This document shows, piece by piece, positions 31,409-40,130 of a stretch of DNA of 42,847 nt (positions within the stretch are counted from its first letter, which is position 1; every line of letters begins with the position of its first letter). Both the position numbers and the translations under genes were made by a program. The stretch is taken from assembly GCA_965657085.1 (NCBI GenBank), contig CBFHND010000027.1, positions 1-42,847 of the forward strand, in the 5' to 3' direction. The notes beneath the pieces are model-generated. The model was not told the origin of the DNA. It saw only the letters and a list, made by a program, of their open reading frames with translations, and did not search any database. The stretch comes from CBFHND01 sp965657085 (lineage in GTDB: Bacteria; Pseudomonadota; Alphaproteobacteria; Rhodobacterales; Rhodobacteraceae).

Positions 31409-33565
31409 TCAGGCCGTGTGTCCCAAATCAGCGACACCGCGCGTGATGTCCCGGAAGCGTTCAATGGAGGCCACTTCGGATTCCGCCTCAAGCGTCAGCA
31501 TCAGGGAGTGCAGGTGTTCGGCATCCCTAAGTTCCACATAGATCAACAGGCGGTAAAAATCAGGTTTGCGATCCAAAAACTCAAGGTCAGAGATATTGGC
31601 CCGCGTCTCGCCGATCAATGTGCAAATTCGTCCCAGCACACCCGCGTCGTTGCCAATCGTCAGATCAAGCGTGGCCCCGTAGACAGCCGGGTGGCTGCCA
31701 TCGTGCCAATGCAGGTCGAGCCAGCGTTCGGGCTGGTCTTCGAAATCGGCCAGCTTGGCGCAGTCGATGGCATGCACGACCACACCTTGCCCACGGTAAG
31801 TGATGCCCACGATCCGCTCGCCCGGCAACGGCTGACAGCAGGCCGCGCGGTTGAAGCTTTGGCCCGGAGCCAGACCGATAACCGCGCGCCGGGCATCGAC
31901 CTTCTTGCCGTCCTTGGGCGTGAGGTCGGGATAAATGGCCTGAACAACCTCGCGGCCCGTCAATTCGGCCGATCCAAGGCGCGCCAGCACCTCGTCGCCC
32001 GATTGCAGGCGCAGGTGTTTGGCCGCAGTATCAAGCGCCTTGTCGGTGGCGCGTTTGCTCACATGGGCAAAGGCAGACCGTGCCAGTTCACGGCCCAACG
32101 TGATGAACCGTTCGCGGTCAACCTGCCGCAAGGAGCGGCGAATGGCGGTTTTGGCCTTGCCGGTGGTCGCGATGTCCAGCCACGTGGCCTGCGGTGTCTG
32201 GCCTTCGGCGGTGATGATCTCGACCGACTGGCCGTTCTTGATCCGCGTCCAGAGCGGCACACGCATCGCGTCGATCTTGGCCCCCACACAGGCGTTGCCG
32301 ATGCGGGTGTGGATGGCATAGGCGAAATCGATGGGCGTGGCGCCGCGCGGCAGTTTGACCACCTCGCCCTTGGGCGTGAAGCAGAACACCTGGTCCGAGT
32401 ACATCTCGAGCTTGACCGCTTCGAGAAAATCGGCGTGATCGTCTTCGTCGTCGAACTGTTCGGTCAGCGTGGCGATCCAGCGCGCGGGGTCCACGGCAAA
32501 GGGGTTTTGCGAACGCACACCGTCGCGGTAGGACCAATGCGCCGCGACCCCGGTTTCGGCCACGTCGTGCATCTGGCGGGTCCTGATCTGGACCTCGACG
32601 CGCTTGCCGTCGCGCCCCGACACCGTTGTGTGGATGGAGCGGTAGCCGTTGGACTTGGGTTGGCTGATGTAATCCTTGAACCGCCCCGGCACCGCCCGCC
32701 AGCGTTGGTGAATGGCCCCCAGCGCGCGGTAGCAGTCTTCTTCGGTTTCGGTGATCAGGCGAAACCCGTAGATGTCCGACAACCGCGAGAAAGACTGCTC
32801 TTTCTCCTGCATCTTGCGCCAGATCGAATAGGGTTTCTTGGCCCGGCCAAAGACATCGGCCTCGATTTCTGCGCGTTCCAGTTCGGTGCGCATGTCGGTG
32901 GTGATGCGCTGGATCACGTCGCCGGTTTCGCGTTGCAGGGTGATGAAGCGCCGCATGATCGATGCGCGGGCCTCGGGGTTCAGCACCTTGAAGGCCAGGT
33001 CCTCAAGCTCTTCGCGCATCCATTGCATGCCCATGCGGCCGGCCAGCGGCGCAAAGATGTCCATGGTTTCACGCGCCTTCTGCACCTGCTTTTCGGGGCG
33101 CATCGACTTGATCGTGCGCATGTTGTGCAGCCGATCGGCAAGTTTGACCAGAATGACGCGCATGTCCTTGGACATGGCCATGAAGAGCTTGCGAAAGTTT
33201 TCGGCCTGCTTGGTCTCCAGGCTGGAGAGTTGCAGGTTGGTCAGCTTGGTCACGCCATCGACCAGCTTGGCCACCTCTTCCCCGAACTTTTCGGACACGA
33301 CGGCATACGAGGCTTTGGTGTCTTCGATGGTGTCGTGCAGCAGCGCAGTGATTATGGTGGCATCATCCAGCTGCTGTTCGGTCAGGATGGCCGCGACGGC
33401 CACGGGGTGCGTGAAATACGGCTCGCCCGAATGGCGGAACTGGCCCTCGTGCATCTGGCCGCCAAAGTCATAGGCGGACCGAAGCTGGGCCTCGTTCGTC
33501 TTTGGATTGTAGTTGCGGACGAGGTCGACCAGGTCGTCAGCGGTAATCGCGCGGTCGGTCGGCAT
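31409..33565 (-). CDS. rsh: Bifunctional (p)ppGpp synthetase/hydrolase
   Basis: This 718-residue RelA/SpoT homologue controls the stringent response. The N-terminal HD hydrolase domain contains THPVAVAAIL and LLHDTIEDT. The synthetase domain contains IYGFRLIT and GRFKDYISQPKSNGYRSIHT. A TGS domain follows (CFTPKGEVVKLPRGATPIDF), then a C-terminal ACT domain (about 640-710). The intact HD motif indicates that both activities are likely. It starts 10 bp after rpoZ, a conserved pairing. The symbol rsh is used because one bifunctional enzyme is typical in alphaproteobacteria. Confidence 0.97.
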   Translation of the reverse strand: MPTDRAITADDLVDLVRNYNPKTNEAQLRSAYDFGGQMHEGQFRHSGEPYFTHPVAVAAILTEQQLDDATIITALLHDTIEDTKASYAVVSEKFGEEVAKLVDGVTKLTNLQLSSLETKQAENFRKLFMAMSKDMRVILVKLADRLHNMRTIKSMRPEKQVQKARETMDIFAPLAGRMGMQWMREELEDLAFKVLNPEARASIMRRFITLQRETGDVIQRITTDMRTELERAEIEADVFGRAKKPYSIWRKMQEKEQSFSRLSDIYGFRLITETEEDCYRALGAIHQRWRAVPGRFKDYISQPKSNGYRSIHTTVSGRDGKRVEVQIRTRQMHDVAETGVAAHWSYRDGVRSQNPFAVDPARWIATLTEQFDDEDDHADFLEAVKLEMYSDQVFCFTPKGEVVKLPRGATPIDFAYAIHTRIGNACVGAKIDAMRVPLWTRIKNGQSVEIITAEGQTPQATWLDIATTGKAKTAIRRSLRQVDRERFITLGRELARSAFAHVSKRATDKALDTAAKHLRLQSGDEVLARLGSAELTGREVVQAIYPDLTPKDGKKVDARRAVIGLAPGQSFNRAACCQPLPGERIVGITYRGQGVVVHAIDCAKLADFEDQPERWLDLHWHDGSHPAVYGATLDLTIGNDAGVLGRICTLIGETRANISDLEFLDRKPDFYRLLIYVELRDAEHLHSLMLTLEAESEVASIERFRDITRGVADLGHTA

Positions 33566-33575
33566 CCCGCTGAGG

Positions 33576-33929
33576 TCAGCCCTGACCTTGCGCCGCCATC
33601 AACTGACGCAGCAGCATTTCCTCGGTCATGCTGTCCTCGTCGGGCTTGTCGGCCTCGGCCCCCATCAGAAGCGCCATTGCGTCCTCTTCGGGTTCGTCCA
33701 CTTCGATCTGGTTCTGGTTGCTTTCGATCAGACGCTCGCGCAGCTCGTCGGCGCTTTGGGTCTCATCCGCAATTTCGCGCAGGGACACGACAGGGTTCTT
33801 GTCGTTGTCACGGTCCACGGTGATCGCCGCACCGGCCGAAATCTCGCGTGCACGGTGTGCAGCAAGCATCACCAGTTCAAAACGGTTTGGAACCTTATCA
33901 ACGCAGTCTTCAACGGTTACGCGGGCCAT
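33576..33929 (-). CDS. rpoZ: RNA polymerase omega subunit
   Basis: This 117-residue protein begins MARVTVEDCVDKVPNRFELV, with MLAAHRAREIS, the omega signature that wraps the beta' C-terminus. An acidic C-terminal extension (EVDEPEEDAM) is typical of alphaproteobacteria. It is also part of the ppGpp-binding site in other bacteria, which fits its position directly upstream of rsh. Confidence 0.96.
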   Translation of the reverse strand: MARVTVEDCVDKVPNRFELVMLAAHRAREISAGAAITVDRDNDKNPVVSLREIADETQSADELRERLIESNQNQIEVDEPEEDAMALLMGAEADKPDEDSMTEEMLLRQLMAAQGQG

Positions 33930-34010
33930 GGGGACGCTCCAGCATCAGGAATTTCAATAGAAGTCGCGTATGTAGGCGCAAAAGCGCATAATGACAAGGC
34001 GATTGTGCGG

Positions 34011-34586
34011 TCAATCCGCCGGAAGCGCCACAACCTCGGCCACGTCGTGCGCATCCAGCGCCTCAAGCATCTCGGTCACCGTCTCACCAGACACGGGATG
34101 GCGCCAATCCGGGGCCACATCGGCCAGTGGAACCAGCACGAAGGCGCGGTCCTGCATGCGCGGATGCGGCAGGATCATTTCAGGCGGCGCATGGCGCATC
34201 TGATCCCCAAGCGGCATGTCACGCCACCGGGCGAAGGTCTCTGCGTCAGGACGGACCAGATCATCAAAGGCCAAGAGGTCCAGATCGACAGGCCGCGCGG
34301 CCCACCGTTCTGACCGGACGCGGCCAATGTCCGATTCGATGCCATGCATCAGGCGCAGCAATTCCTGCGCATCGCCGTCCCATTCCAGCCAGAGCGCCGC
34401 GTTCACGAAATCGGGCCCCGCACCAGCGGGAAAACAGGGCGTTTGGAAAAACCGGCTTTGCGCACGAATCATAGCGCCACCTTCGCCTAGTTTTGCGGCG
34501 GCCAGTTTCAGCGTGTCCCGGGCATTTCCGGCGAAAGACCGCTGATTTGACCCTAGGGCAACCAATGCATTTGACCGGAATTGCAT
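34011..34586 (-). CDS. folK: 6-hydroxymethyl-7,8-dihydropterin pyrophosphokinase
   Basis: This 191-residue folate-pathway enzyme transfers pyrophosphate from ATP to hydroxymethyl-dihydropterin. Motifs are NALVALGSNQ at the N-terminus, FVNAALWLEWDGDAQELLRL, and the PPPK signature RWAARPVDLDLLAFDD. I prefer the ATG at 34586 (MQFRSNALVALGSN) because the family starts just before the ALGSN strand. A TTG at 34634 would add 16 residues. No folB or folP gene is adjacent. Confidence 0.94.
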   Translation of the reverse strand: MQFRSNALVALGSNQRSFAGNARDTLKLAAAKLGEGGAMIRAQSRFFQTPCFPAGAGPDFVNAALWLEWDGDAQELLRLMHGIESDIGRVRSERWAARPVDLDLLAFDDLVRPDAETFARWRDMPLGDQMRHAPPEMILPHPRMQDRAFVLVPLADVAPDWRHPVSGETVTEMLEALDAHDVAEVVALPAD

Positions 34587-34725
34587 CAACGATGACCCTT
34601 GTTCGTACCAGACTGCGGCTTGCGTCACATTCAAAAATCAATATTTTAATCTGACGCGACGAGTCGCATTTAAGCACTCACTCACGGAAAAAGTAAGGCT
34701 CAGCGTATTTTCGGAAGGACTATTT

Positions 34726-35298
34726 ATGTTTTACAAAGACGAACGGCTTGCGCTGTTCATCGATGGGTCAAACCTCTACGCCGCCGCCAAGGCGCTTGGT
34801 TTCGATATCGACTACAAATTGCTGCGTCATGAGTTCATGCGCCGTGGCAAATTGCTGCGCGCATTCTACTACACCGCTCTGTTGGAAAACGACGAGTATT
34901 CGCCGATCCGTCCACTCGTGGATTGGCTGAACTACAACGGGTTTACCATGGTCACGAAACCGGCCAAGGAGTACACCGACAGCATGGGCCGGCGTAAGGT
35001 CAAGGGCAACATGGACATCGAACTGGCCGTGGATGCCATGGAACTGGCACCACGTGTGGATCACATCGTCCTGTTTTCAGGCGATGGCGATTTCCGCCCG
35101 CTGGTGGAAAGCCTGCAGCGCCAAGGCGTTCGGGTGTCTGTCGTCAGCACCATTCGCAGCCAGCCCCCGATGATCTCGGACGACCTGCGCCGTCAGGCCG
35201 ACAACTTCATCGAGCTTGAAGAGCTCAAGGACGTGATCGGTCGTCCGCCGCGCGAAGATATTGCTCCGCGCACAAGCACGGTCTCTGCAGACCAGTAA
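34726..35298 (+). CDS. NYN-domain (LabA/DUF88) protein
   Basis: This 190-residue protein is of the NYN/PIN-like nuclease superfamily. Conserved acidic residues are visible: Asp13 in LALFIDGSNLYAAA, the pair in KGNMDIELAVDAME, and FSGDGDFRPLVESLQRQG. Related LabA and Maelstrom-like proteins bind or cut RNA, so an RNase role is inferred. It is a single gene with a terminator directly after it (35323-35353) and an AT-rich promoter region shared with divergent folK. Confidence 0.9.
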   Translation: MFYKDERLALFIDGSNLYAAAKALGFDIDYKLLRHEFMRRGKLLRAFYYTALLENDEYSPIRPLVDWLNYNGFTMVTKPAKEYTDSMGRRKVKGNMDIELAVDAMELAPRVDHIVLFSGDGDFRPLVESLQRQGVRVSVVSTIRSQPPMISDDLRRQADNFIELEELKDVIGRPPREDIAPRTSTVSADQ

Positions 35299-35322
35299 GT
35301 CGGCGAACACGCCAACGGAATG

Positions 35323-35353
35323 AACCGGTCAAGCTGCCGCTTGGCCGGTTTTT
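35323..35353 (+). terminator. Intrinsic terminator after the NYN gene
   Basis: AACCGGTCAAGC (35323-35334) pairs with GCTTGGCCGGTT (35339-35350), one mismatch or wobble, with a TGCC loop. It is followed by a run of T. Confidence 0.9.
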
Positions 35354-35447
35354 CCTATCGAAATCTCACGGTTAGAACTAATCCTTTAACTCTAGTGGGG
35401 TGCAAAGTGATTTGATACCCCCGCAACAGGGGGGATCGTTCAGCACC

Positions 35448-36185
35448 ATGAGCAGTATCGACAGCCTTGAACAGGCAACGAACGTTGAAGCGTTGTGGGC
35501 CGAAACCCTGCGCGGATTGTCGGCACTGGGCCTGCCGCATGTGATCTACCTGTCTGTCGATTCCGATTTCGGCAACCCACTGGCGATGACCAACCGGCAG
35601 GGCATCTATGCAGGCATGCCGCCCGAACAGGACCCGTTTCTGTCGCATTGCTGCACGTCCTACGACATCACCCGCACCGGGCTGAGCTATCTGCCCGACT
35701 ATGACTACCTGCCCGCACAGGCCAAGGATTTCATTCGCTCTGCCGCTGACGTGGGTTTTCGCTCCGGGCTGGGCATCCCCATGCGTCTGCAGGGCAGCAG
35801 CCGCTTTGGCGGGTTCAATGTCGGGTCGTCCCAGGACCGCGAAGCGTTTGAGGCGCAAATCGTTCCCCAAGCTGAATCGATCCGCTTCTACTGCCTGATC
35901 GCGCATCGCCGGATCGAGGAACTGACCCGCGCCGAACCTTTTAAAGCCGACGCCGCCTTCCGCGACCTGCTGGTCGCTCCGGGCCTTGAGGCCACACGAT
36001 ATCTTAGCCCGCGCGAACGCGAGGTCGTCTATCTGGTGGCACGCGGTCTGAGCCGCAAGGAAAGCGCGCGGATGTGCGGCATTTCACCCAACACCGTGTC
36101 GGAGTACCTCAAGTCCGCCTATCGCAAGCTGGGGGTGAGCAACCGCGCCGAAGCAGCGCGCCGGGTTTGGGGACACAACGCCTGA
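35448..36185 (+). CDS. LuxR-family regulator with autoinducer-binding-like domain (LuxR solo)
   Basis: This 245-residue protein has residues about 30-165 resembling the LuxR ligand domain (PPEQDPFLSHCCTSYDITRT, then AADVGFRSGLGIPMRLQGSS). The conserved Asp-Pro is kept, but the usual Trp before it is not apparent. Residues about 180-240 form the LuxR helix-turn-helix (LSPREREVVYLVARGLSRKE, then SPNTVSEYLKSAYRKLGVSN). I choose the ATG at 35448 with GGGGGGA upstream over a GTG at 35400. There is no luxI in the window, so it is a solo that may sense foreign signals or a metabolite. Confidence 0.88.
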   Translation: MSSIDSLEQATNVEALWAETLRGLSALGLPHVIYLSVDSDFGNPLAMTNRQGIYAGMPPEQDPFLSHCCTSYDITRTGLSYLPDYDYLPAQAKDFIRSAADVGFRSGLGIPMRLQGSSRFGGFNVGSSQDREAFEAQIVPQAESIRFYCLIAHRRIEELTRAEPFKADAAFRDLLVAPGLEATRYLSPREREVVYLVARGLSRKESARMCGISPNTVSEYLKSAYRKLGVSNRAEAARRVWGHNA

Positions 36186-36250
36186 GCGCAAGCCACTGGA
36201 CGCCCATGGGCCAATTGCTTACCTCTGGACCACAGCCTTCGGAGACGCCC

Positions 36251-37201
36251 ATGACCAAGCCGCCCCTCACCCTCTACCTGGCCGCGCCCCGCGGATTTTG
36301 CGCAGGCGTGGACCGTGCCATCAAGATCGTCGAGATGGCGATCGAGAAATGGGGCGCGCCTGTCTATGTGCGTCACGAGATCGTGCACAACAAGTTCGTG
36401 GTCGACGGGTTGCGCGACAAGGGTGCGGTGTTTGTGGAGGAATTGGACGACTGTCCGGACGACCGGCCGGTGATCTTTTCCGCGCATGGGGTGCCCAAGG
36501 CGGTGCCTGCCGCCGCCGCGCGCCGCGAGATGGTCTTTGTCGATGCCACCTGTCCGCTGGTCAGCAAGGTCCACATCGAGGCGCAGCGCCATTCGGATGC
36601 GGGGTTGCAGATGATCATGATCGGCCATGCGGGCCACCCCGAAACCGTGGGCACCATGGGGCAATTGCCAGAGGGTGAGGTGCTGTTGGTCGAAACCCCG
36701 GACGACGTGGCCACCGTCGACGTGCGCGACCCTGCCAAGCTGGCCTATGTGACCCAAACCACCCTGAGTGTGGATGACACCGCCGACATCGTGGCCGCAT
36801 TGCAGGCCCGGTTTCCGGCGATCGTGGGGCCGCACAAGGAAGACATCTGTTATGCCACCACCAACCGCCAGGAAGCGGTCAAGGCGATGGCGCCGAAATG
36901 CGATGCGATGCTGGTGGTGGGCGCGCCCAATTCGTCAAACTCCAAACGGCTGGTGGAAGTGGGCGCACGTGCCGGGTGCGCCTATGCCCAGTTGGTGCAA
37001 CGCGCGAGTGACATCGACTGGCGCAGTCTGGATGGCATCACCTCGATCGGGATCACCGCAGGCGCTTCGGCCCCCGAGGTGCTGATCAACGAGGTCATCG
37101 ATGCCTTCAAGGCGCGCTACGACGTGGCCGAAGAATTGGTCGAAACCGCCGTGGAAAACGTGGAATTCAAGGTGCCGCGTGTGCTGCGCACCCCCGCGTA
37201 G
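36251..37201 (+). CDS. ispH: 4-hydroxy-3-methylbut-2-enyl diphosphate reductase
   Basis: This 316-residue [4Fe-4S] enzyme is the last step of the MEP isoprenoid pathway. Three cluster cysteines are visible in PRGFCAGVDRAI, DATCPLVSKVH and EDICYATTNRQ. HEIVHNKFVV, FSAHGV and the VGAPNSSNS loop are also intact. The start at 36251 matches the family N-terminus; the frame further upstream is the 3' end of the LuxR gene. A strong terminator follows. Confidence 0.97.
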   Translation: MTKPPLTLYLAAPRGFCAGVDRAIKIVEMAIEKWGAPVYVRHEIVHNKFVVDGLRDKGAVFVEELDDCPDDRPVIFSAHGVPKAVPAAAARREMVFVDATCPLVSKVHIEAQRHSDAGLQMIMIGHAGHPETVGTMGQLPEGEVLLVETPDDVATVDVRDPAKLAYVTQTTLSVDDTADIVAALQARFPAIVGPHKEDICYATTNRQEAVKAMAPKCDAMLVVGAPNSSNSKRLVEVGARAGCAYAQLVQRASDIDWRSLDGITSIGITAGASAPEVLINEVIDAFKARYDVAEELVETAVENVEFKVPRVLRTPA

Positions 37202-37224
37202 CGCCTTCGCGCGCGGCAGGTTAG

Positions 37225-37257
37225 GAAAGCCCCGCGCATGATGCCGGGGCTTTCGTT
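37225..37257. terminator. Terminator between ispH and the convergent small gene
   Basis: GAAAGCCCCG (37225-37234) and CGGGGCTTTC (37245-37254) form a perfect 10-bp stem. CTTTC follows on the plus strand and CTTTCC on the minus strand, so it may act in both directions. Confidence 0.85.
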
Positions 37258-37263
37258 CGGCCG

Positions 37264-37575
37264 CTACTTTTTGGCCTTGTCGTTGTAAAGCCGATGCTCC
37301 ATCCGCTTTTCTTCCAACCGCGCTTCGGTTTCGGCGGCCCGTGCTTCTGCTGCGTCGGCTTCTGCTTCGGCTGCGGCGGTGTTGATGGCTTCGCCTATCG
37401 CCTCGCCAATCTTGGCCGCACCAACCGCCGCTGCCGCCGCTGCGCCGACCGTCATTGCCGCCGTTGATCCGGCGACATGGCCCATCCCGACCATCGCAGC
37501 CTCAACCGCCGCGGTTTTGCCGCCTTCGGTCAATCCGTCTGTGTCCTTTGACTGATCATCGCGTTTGCGTCCCAT
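37264..37575 (-). CDS. Small Ala-rich hypothetical protein
   Basis: This 103-residue protein has a basic N-terminus (GRKRDDQSKDTDG), a weakly hydrophobic Ala/Gly segment at about residues 20-60 (AAMTVGAAAAAAVGAAKIGE) and a charged C-terminal helix rich in Ala, Glu and Lys that may form a coiled coil. The start at 37575 has AAGGGA upstream; an in-frame ATG at 37590 is less likely. I do not recognise the family. The middle segment might associate with a membrane. Confidence 0.6.
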   Translation of the reverse strand: MGRKRDDQSKDTDGLTEGGKTAAVEAAMVGMGHVAGSTAAMTVGAAAAAAVGAAKIGEAIGEAINTAAAEAEADAAEARAAETEARLEEKRMEHRLYNDKAKK

Positions 37576-37794
37576 CCTGTTTCCCTTCATCAGAAAATTG
37601 AGGTTTTTCCGGTTTCATAATTTCGAGTTGAATACCGGACATTGCATTTTTCAAGAGTATCAGAATTGGGCAGAGAACGCTTGATACAGGTCAAGGCACT
37701 TTCAGCCTTCCCGTGTCATAATAGTCGGATGGGTCGAGGTAACACATTCTTCTCAGTTGCAATTCAACCCCCGCAATTCAAATCGGAGGCATAA

Positions 37795-38097
37795 ATGAGC
37801 AATGGACCCCCCGGTTTTCTCGGGCTGAACGATGTTTTGCCGCGCACGTGCAATTTTCTGACAATCATTGTGGGGCTTTTCATGGTTGTGGTGGAGGCTG
37901 ACACGTCCACCGTCACCGAATTGGGGCTGACGCCCTTACAGCTTGGGTTGGTGCTTTGCGTGGTCGGCCTGCACGGCGTTTTCACCAAACCCCCGGAGGT
38001 TGGCATCATCCGCAAGTTCCTGTCGTACATGGGCGCGGCCCCCGGTGCGCTGGCCCTGTTCTGGGTGGGGTCGATGATCCTTGCCAGCTTTGGCTAG
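37795..38097 (+). CDS. Small hypothetical membrane protein
   Basis: This 100-residue protein is preceded by a good ribosome-binding site (CGGAGG, seven bases before the ATG). Hydrophobic spans lie at about residues 20-35, 48-63 and 78-98, with the charged loop GVFTKPPEVGIIRKFLSYMG between the last two. The family was not recognised. Two copies of GCAATTCAA (37759 and 37773) lie just upstream. It may be co-transcribed with the gene at 38163, 65 bp downstream. Confidence 0.7.
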   Translation: MSNGPPGFLGLNDVLPRTCNFLTIIVGLFMVVVEADTSTVTELGLTPLQLGLVLCVVGLHGVFTKPPEVGIIRKFLSYMGAAPGALALFWVGSMILASFG

Positions 38098-38162
38098 GCC
38101 GGCGCGGCCACGGCCCACCCCTTGCCACGCACCTAAATCCCTGATTTTTCGGAGGTATTGCC

Positions 38163-38684
38163 ATGAGCATTAATGATCTTTTCAACAGCTACAGCGTCGG
38201 GGCGCACTTGGCCGAAGGCCAGACGATCCGGGCGGTGTGCAATGCCTTTTGGTTGTCCTGCCCTTTGGATCAGGCCAGCGAAGATGACCTGAGACGGCTG
38301 TCGAACATGCCGCCGGATTTCGAATACCGGCTGATCGTGACCGATGATTACATCGTCTATCATCACGACGTGGCCCTGACCCGTTTCCTGAAAGAGCAAT
38401 TGGCCCGGCACAGCCCTGTCCCGATCGACATGTTATTGGAATTGGTGGACACCGATCCAAAATCCCAATGGTGGAGCCGCGACACCTTTCAATATGCCGA
38501 TGGCTTTTGCCATGAACACAGTTTTTCGGGATGGTTTGGAGAAAAGACAATTCCGTTTTATTATTACGGGATCATGCTGACGCCCGAGCATGGTATTTAC
38601 TATGCCCAATTGCCGGTTTTGGACAACGACTCGTCAAGAGAAACATTTGAACAAATGAAAGCTGCGTTGCGATCCATGAAATAG
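38163..38684 (+). CDS. Hypothetical protein of unknown function
   Basis: This 173-residue soluble protein is preceded by CGGAGG. It has an acidic, aromatic-rich composition: DDLRRLSNMPPDFEYRLIVT and a C-terminal part with WWSRDTFQYADGFCHEHSFS and GIMLTPEHGIYYAQLP. No signal peptide or membrane span is seen. The motif FCHEH contains potential metal ligands but nothing identifies an enzyme. I do not recognise the family. It follows the small membrane protein gene on the same strand. Confidence 0.7.
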   Translation: MSINDLFNSYSVGAHLAEGQTIRAVCNAFWLSCPLDQASEDDLRRLSNMPPDFEYRLIVTDDYIVYHHDVALTRFLKEQLARHSPVPIDMLLELVDTDPKSQWWSRDTFQYADGFCHEHSFSGWFGEKTIPFYYYGIMLTPEHGIYYAQLPVLDNDSSRETFEQMKAALRSMK

Positions 38685-38863
38685 GGGCCGTATTCGAAGG
38701 GGGTGCGGCCGCAAAAATCGGGGGACTTTCCCGAATGGGCGCGCCTTTGTACCCTGCGGCCCATCATGGGGCGGTGTCTTGCACCGCATGGCCCCGATCC
38801 GTGCCCTTTACCCCCGGACAGGCGCGTCCTATCGTTCAGCCGGTACAACGAGGGGCTTGAGCC

Positions 38864-39094
38864 ATGTTTTCGCTTCAATTTCTGCTGATCGCGCTGGTTG
38901 TCGTGATCGTGCCGGGCACCGGGGTGATCTATACGCTTGCGCTGGGTCTGGGACAGGGGCGGCGCGCGGCGATCTTTGCAGCGGCTGCGCGCCAGTGGCT
39001 TTTGGGCTCGGAGGTGGTGATGCGCTGGCTTGGCCGATCCTTTGCCGCGGTCTTTGCCCTGCTGGCGGGCCGTCTGGCGATGGAGCGCGCATGA
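38864..39094 (+). pseudogene. LysE-family exporter reduced to its ends by an in-frame deletion
   Basis: The 76-residue product starts MFSLQFLLIALVVVIVPGTG, then VIYTLALGLGQGRRAAIFAA, which is the start of LysE/RhtB amino acid exporters. It then continues with VMRWLGRSFAAVFALLAGRLA, which is the usual C-terminus of the same family. The central 130 or so residues, with most membrane spans and the second half of the transporter, are missing. The join falls near residue 41, within GCGGCTGCG-rich DNA, and the frame is retained. It still has a start codon and overlaps the next gene by four bases (ATGA), so it may persist only to couple translation. Confidence 0.8.
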
Positions 39095-39543
39095 CCACCA
39101 TCCCCCGCGCGCCGCTGGTTCTTGGGCTGGCCGGGCTGATCCCCTTTGTCTGGGGCGCGGCGACGTACCTCAACGACGATTTGCAGGCTTGGGGGGCGGC
39201 CACCTTCGGTCCGCGCTTTGTCGGCCCTTACGTGCAGCTTTTCTATGGAACGGTGATCCTGTCGTTCATGTCCGGCGTGTTGTGGGGCTTTGCCACGCGG
39301 GCAGAGGGCGCGCAGGCGGCCACAGGCTATGCCCTGTCGGTCATCCCGGCCCTCTGGGCCTTCTTCATGACAGGTGGCGGGCCGGTGGGCGCAGGCACGA
39401 ACCTGATGTTCGGCTTTGCCGGTCTGCTCATCCTTGACCTCGCCTTTTCGCGCTGGGGCCTGACGCCGGAATGGTGGATGCCCTTGCGAGTCCTGTTGAC
39501 CGCGATCGTGTTGATCTGTCTGGGCGTGGGGGTGTTCCTGTGA
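39091..39543 (+). CDS. DUF3429 membrane protein
   Basis: This 150-residue protein has five hydrophobic segments. LGLAGLIPFVWGAATYL at the N-terminus and YGTVILSFMSGVLWGFATR in the middle are characteristic of DUF3429. The function is unknown. The ATG overlaps the LysE remnant stop, and its own stop overlaps the methyltransferase GTG (GTGA), so it is part of a tightly packed operon. Confidence 0.85.
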   Translation: MTTIPRAPLVLGLAGLIPFVWGAATYLNDDLQAWGAATFGPRFVGPYVQLFYGTVILSFMSGVLWGFATRAEGAQAATGYALSVIPALWAFFMTGGGPVGAGTNLMFGFAGLLILDLAFSRWGLTPEWWMPLRVLLTAIVLICLGVGVFL

Positions 39544-40130
39544 GTGACCGCGAAACGCTGGATGTCTATGCCGCGCAGGCCGCAAAATATGCGGGACTGA
39601 CGAAAAAGGCGTCGAAAGATCCGCAGCTTGCCGCCTTTATGGACGCATTGCCGGAAGGCGCCGAGGTTCTTGATTTGGGATGCGGTCCGGGCTTTGCCGC
39701 CGCAGCCATGGCCGAAGCAGGGATGCACGTGACGGCGATGGACCCGGTGGCGGAGATGGTAGCGCTGGCCCGACAACACGAAGGTGTGCAGGCCGTGCAG
39801 GGTGGTTTCGATGACATCGCGGGGGCGGATGTCTATGACGGCGTCTGGGCCAACTTTTGCCTGCTGCATGCGCCGCGCGATGACATGCCCCGGCACCTGG
39901 CCGCCATCGCGCGCGCCCTGCGGACGGGCGGCGTGTTTCACATCGGCATGAAGCTGGGCGAAGGGGCAGCGCGCGACGGGATCGGGCGGCTTTATACCTA
40001 CTATTCCGAGGAAGAACTGGTGCGACTGCTGGAAGAGGCGGGCCTGCATGTCCATGCGCGCGCCTATGGCCGCGATTTGGGGCTGGACGGGGTCATGGCA
40101 GACTGGATATGTCTGCGCGCTCATGCCTGA
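39540..40130 (+). CDS. SAM-dependent class I methyltransferase
   Basis: This 196-residue protein has the AdoMet-binding motif I EVLDLGCGPGFAAAAMAEAG (residues about 43-62), then the acidic strand end VTAMDPVAEM and motif VWANFCLLHAPRDDM. The fold is UbiE/Methyltransf_11-like; the substrate is unknown. The start is a GTG at 39540 overlapping the DUF3429 stop (GTGA). It overlaps rnhA by eight bases. Confidence 0.88.
   Translation: MSDRETLDVYAAQAAKYAGLTKKASKDPQLAAFMDALPEGAEVLDLGCGPGFAAAAMAEAGMHVTAMDPVAEMVALARQHEGVQAVQGGFDDIAGADVYDGVWANFCLLHAPRDDMPRHLAAIARALRTGGVFHIGMKLGEGAARDGIGRLYTYYSEEELVRLLEEAGLHVHARAYGRDLGLDGVMADWICLRAHA

Noticed and set aside
31268..33823. 851-residue open frame antisense to rsh and rpoZ
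   Set aside because: It covers two certain genes on the other strand, has no family motif and no ribosome-binding site. It is a codon-bias shadow.
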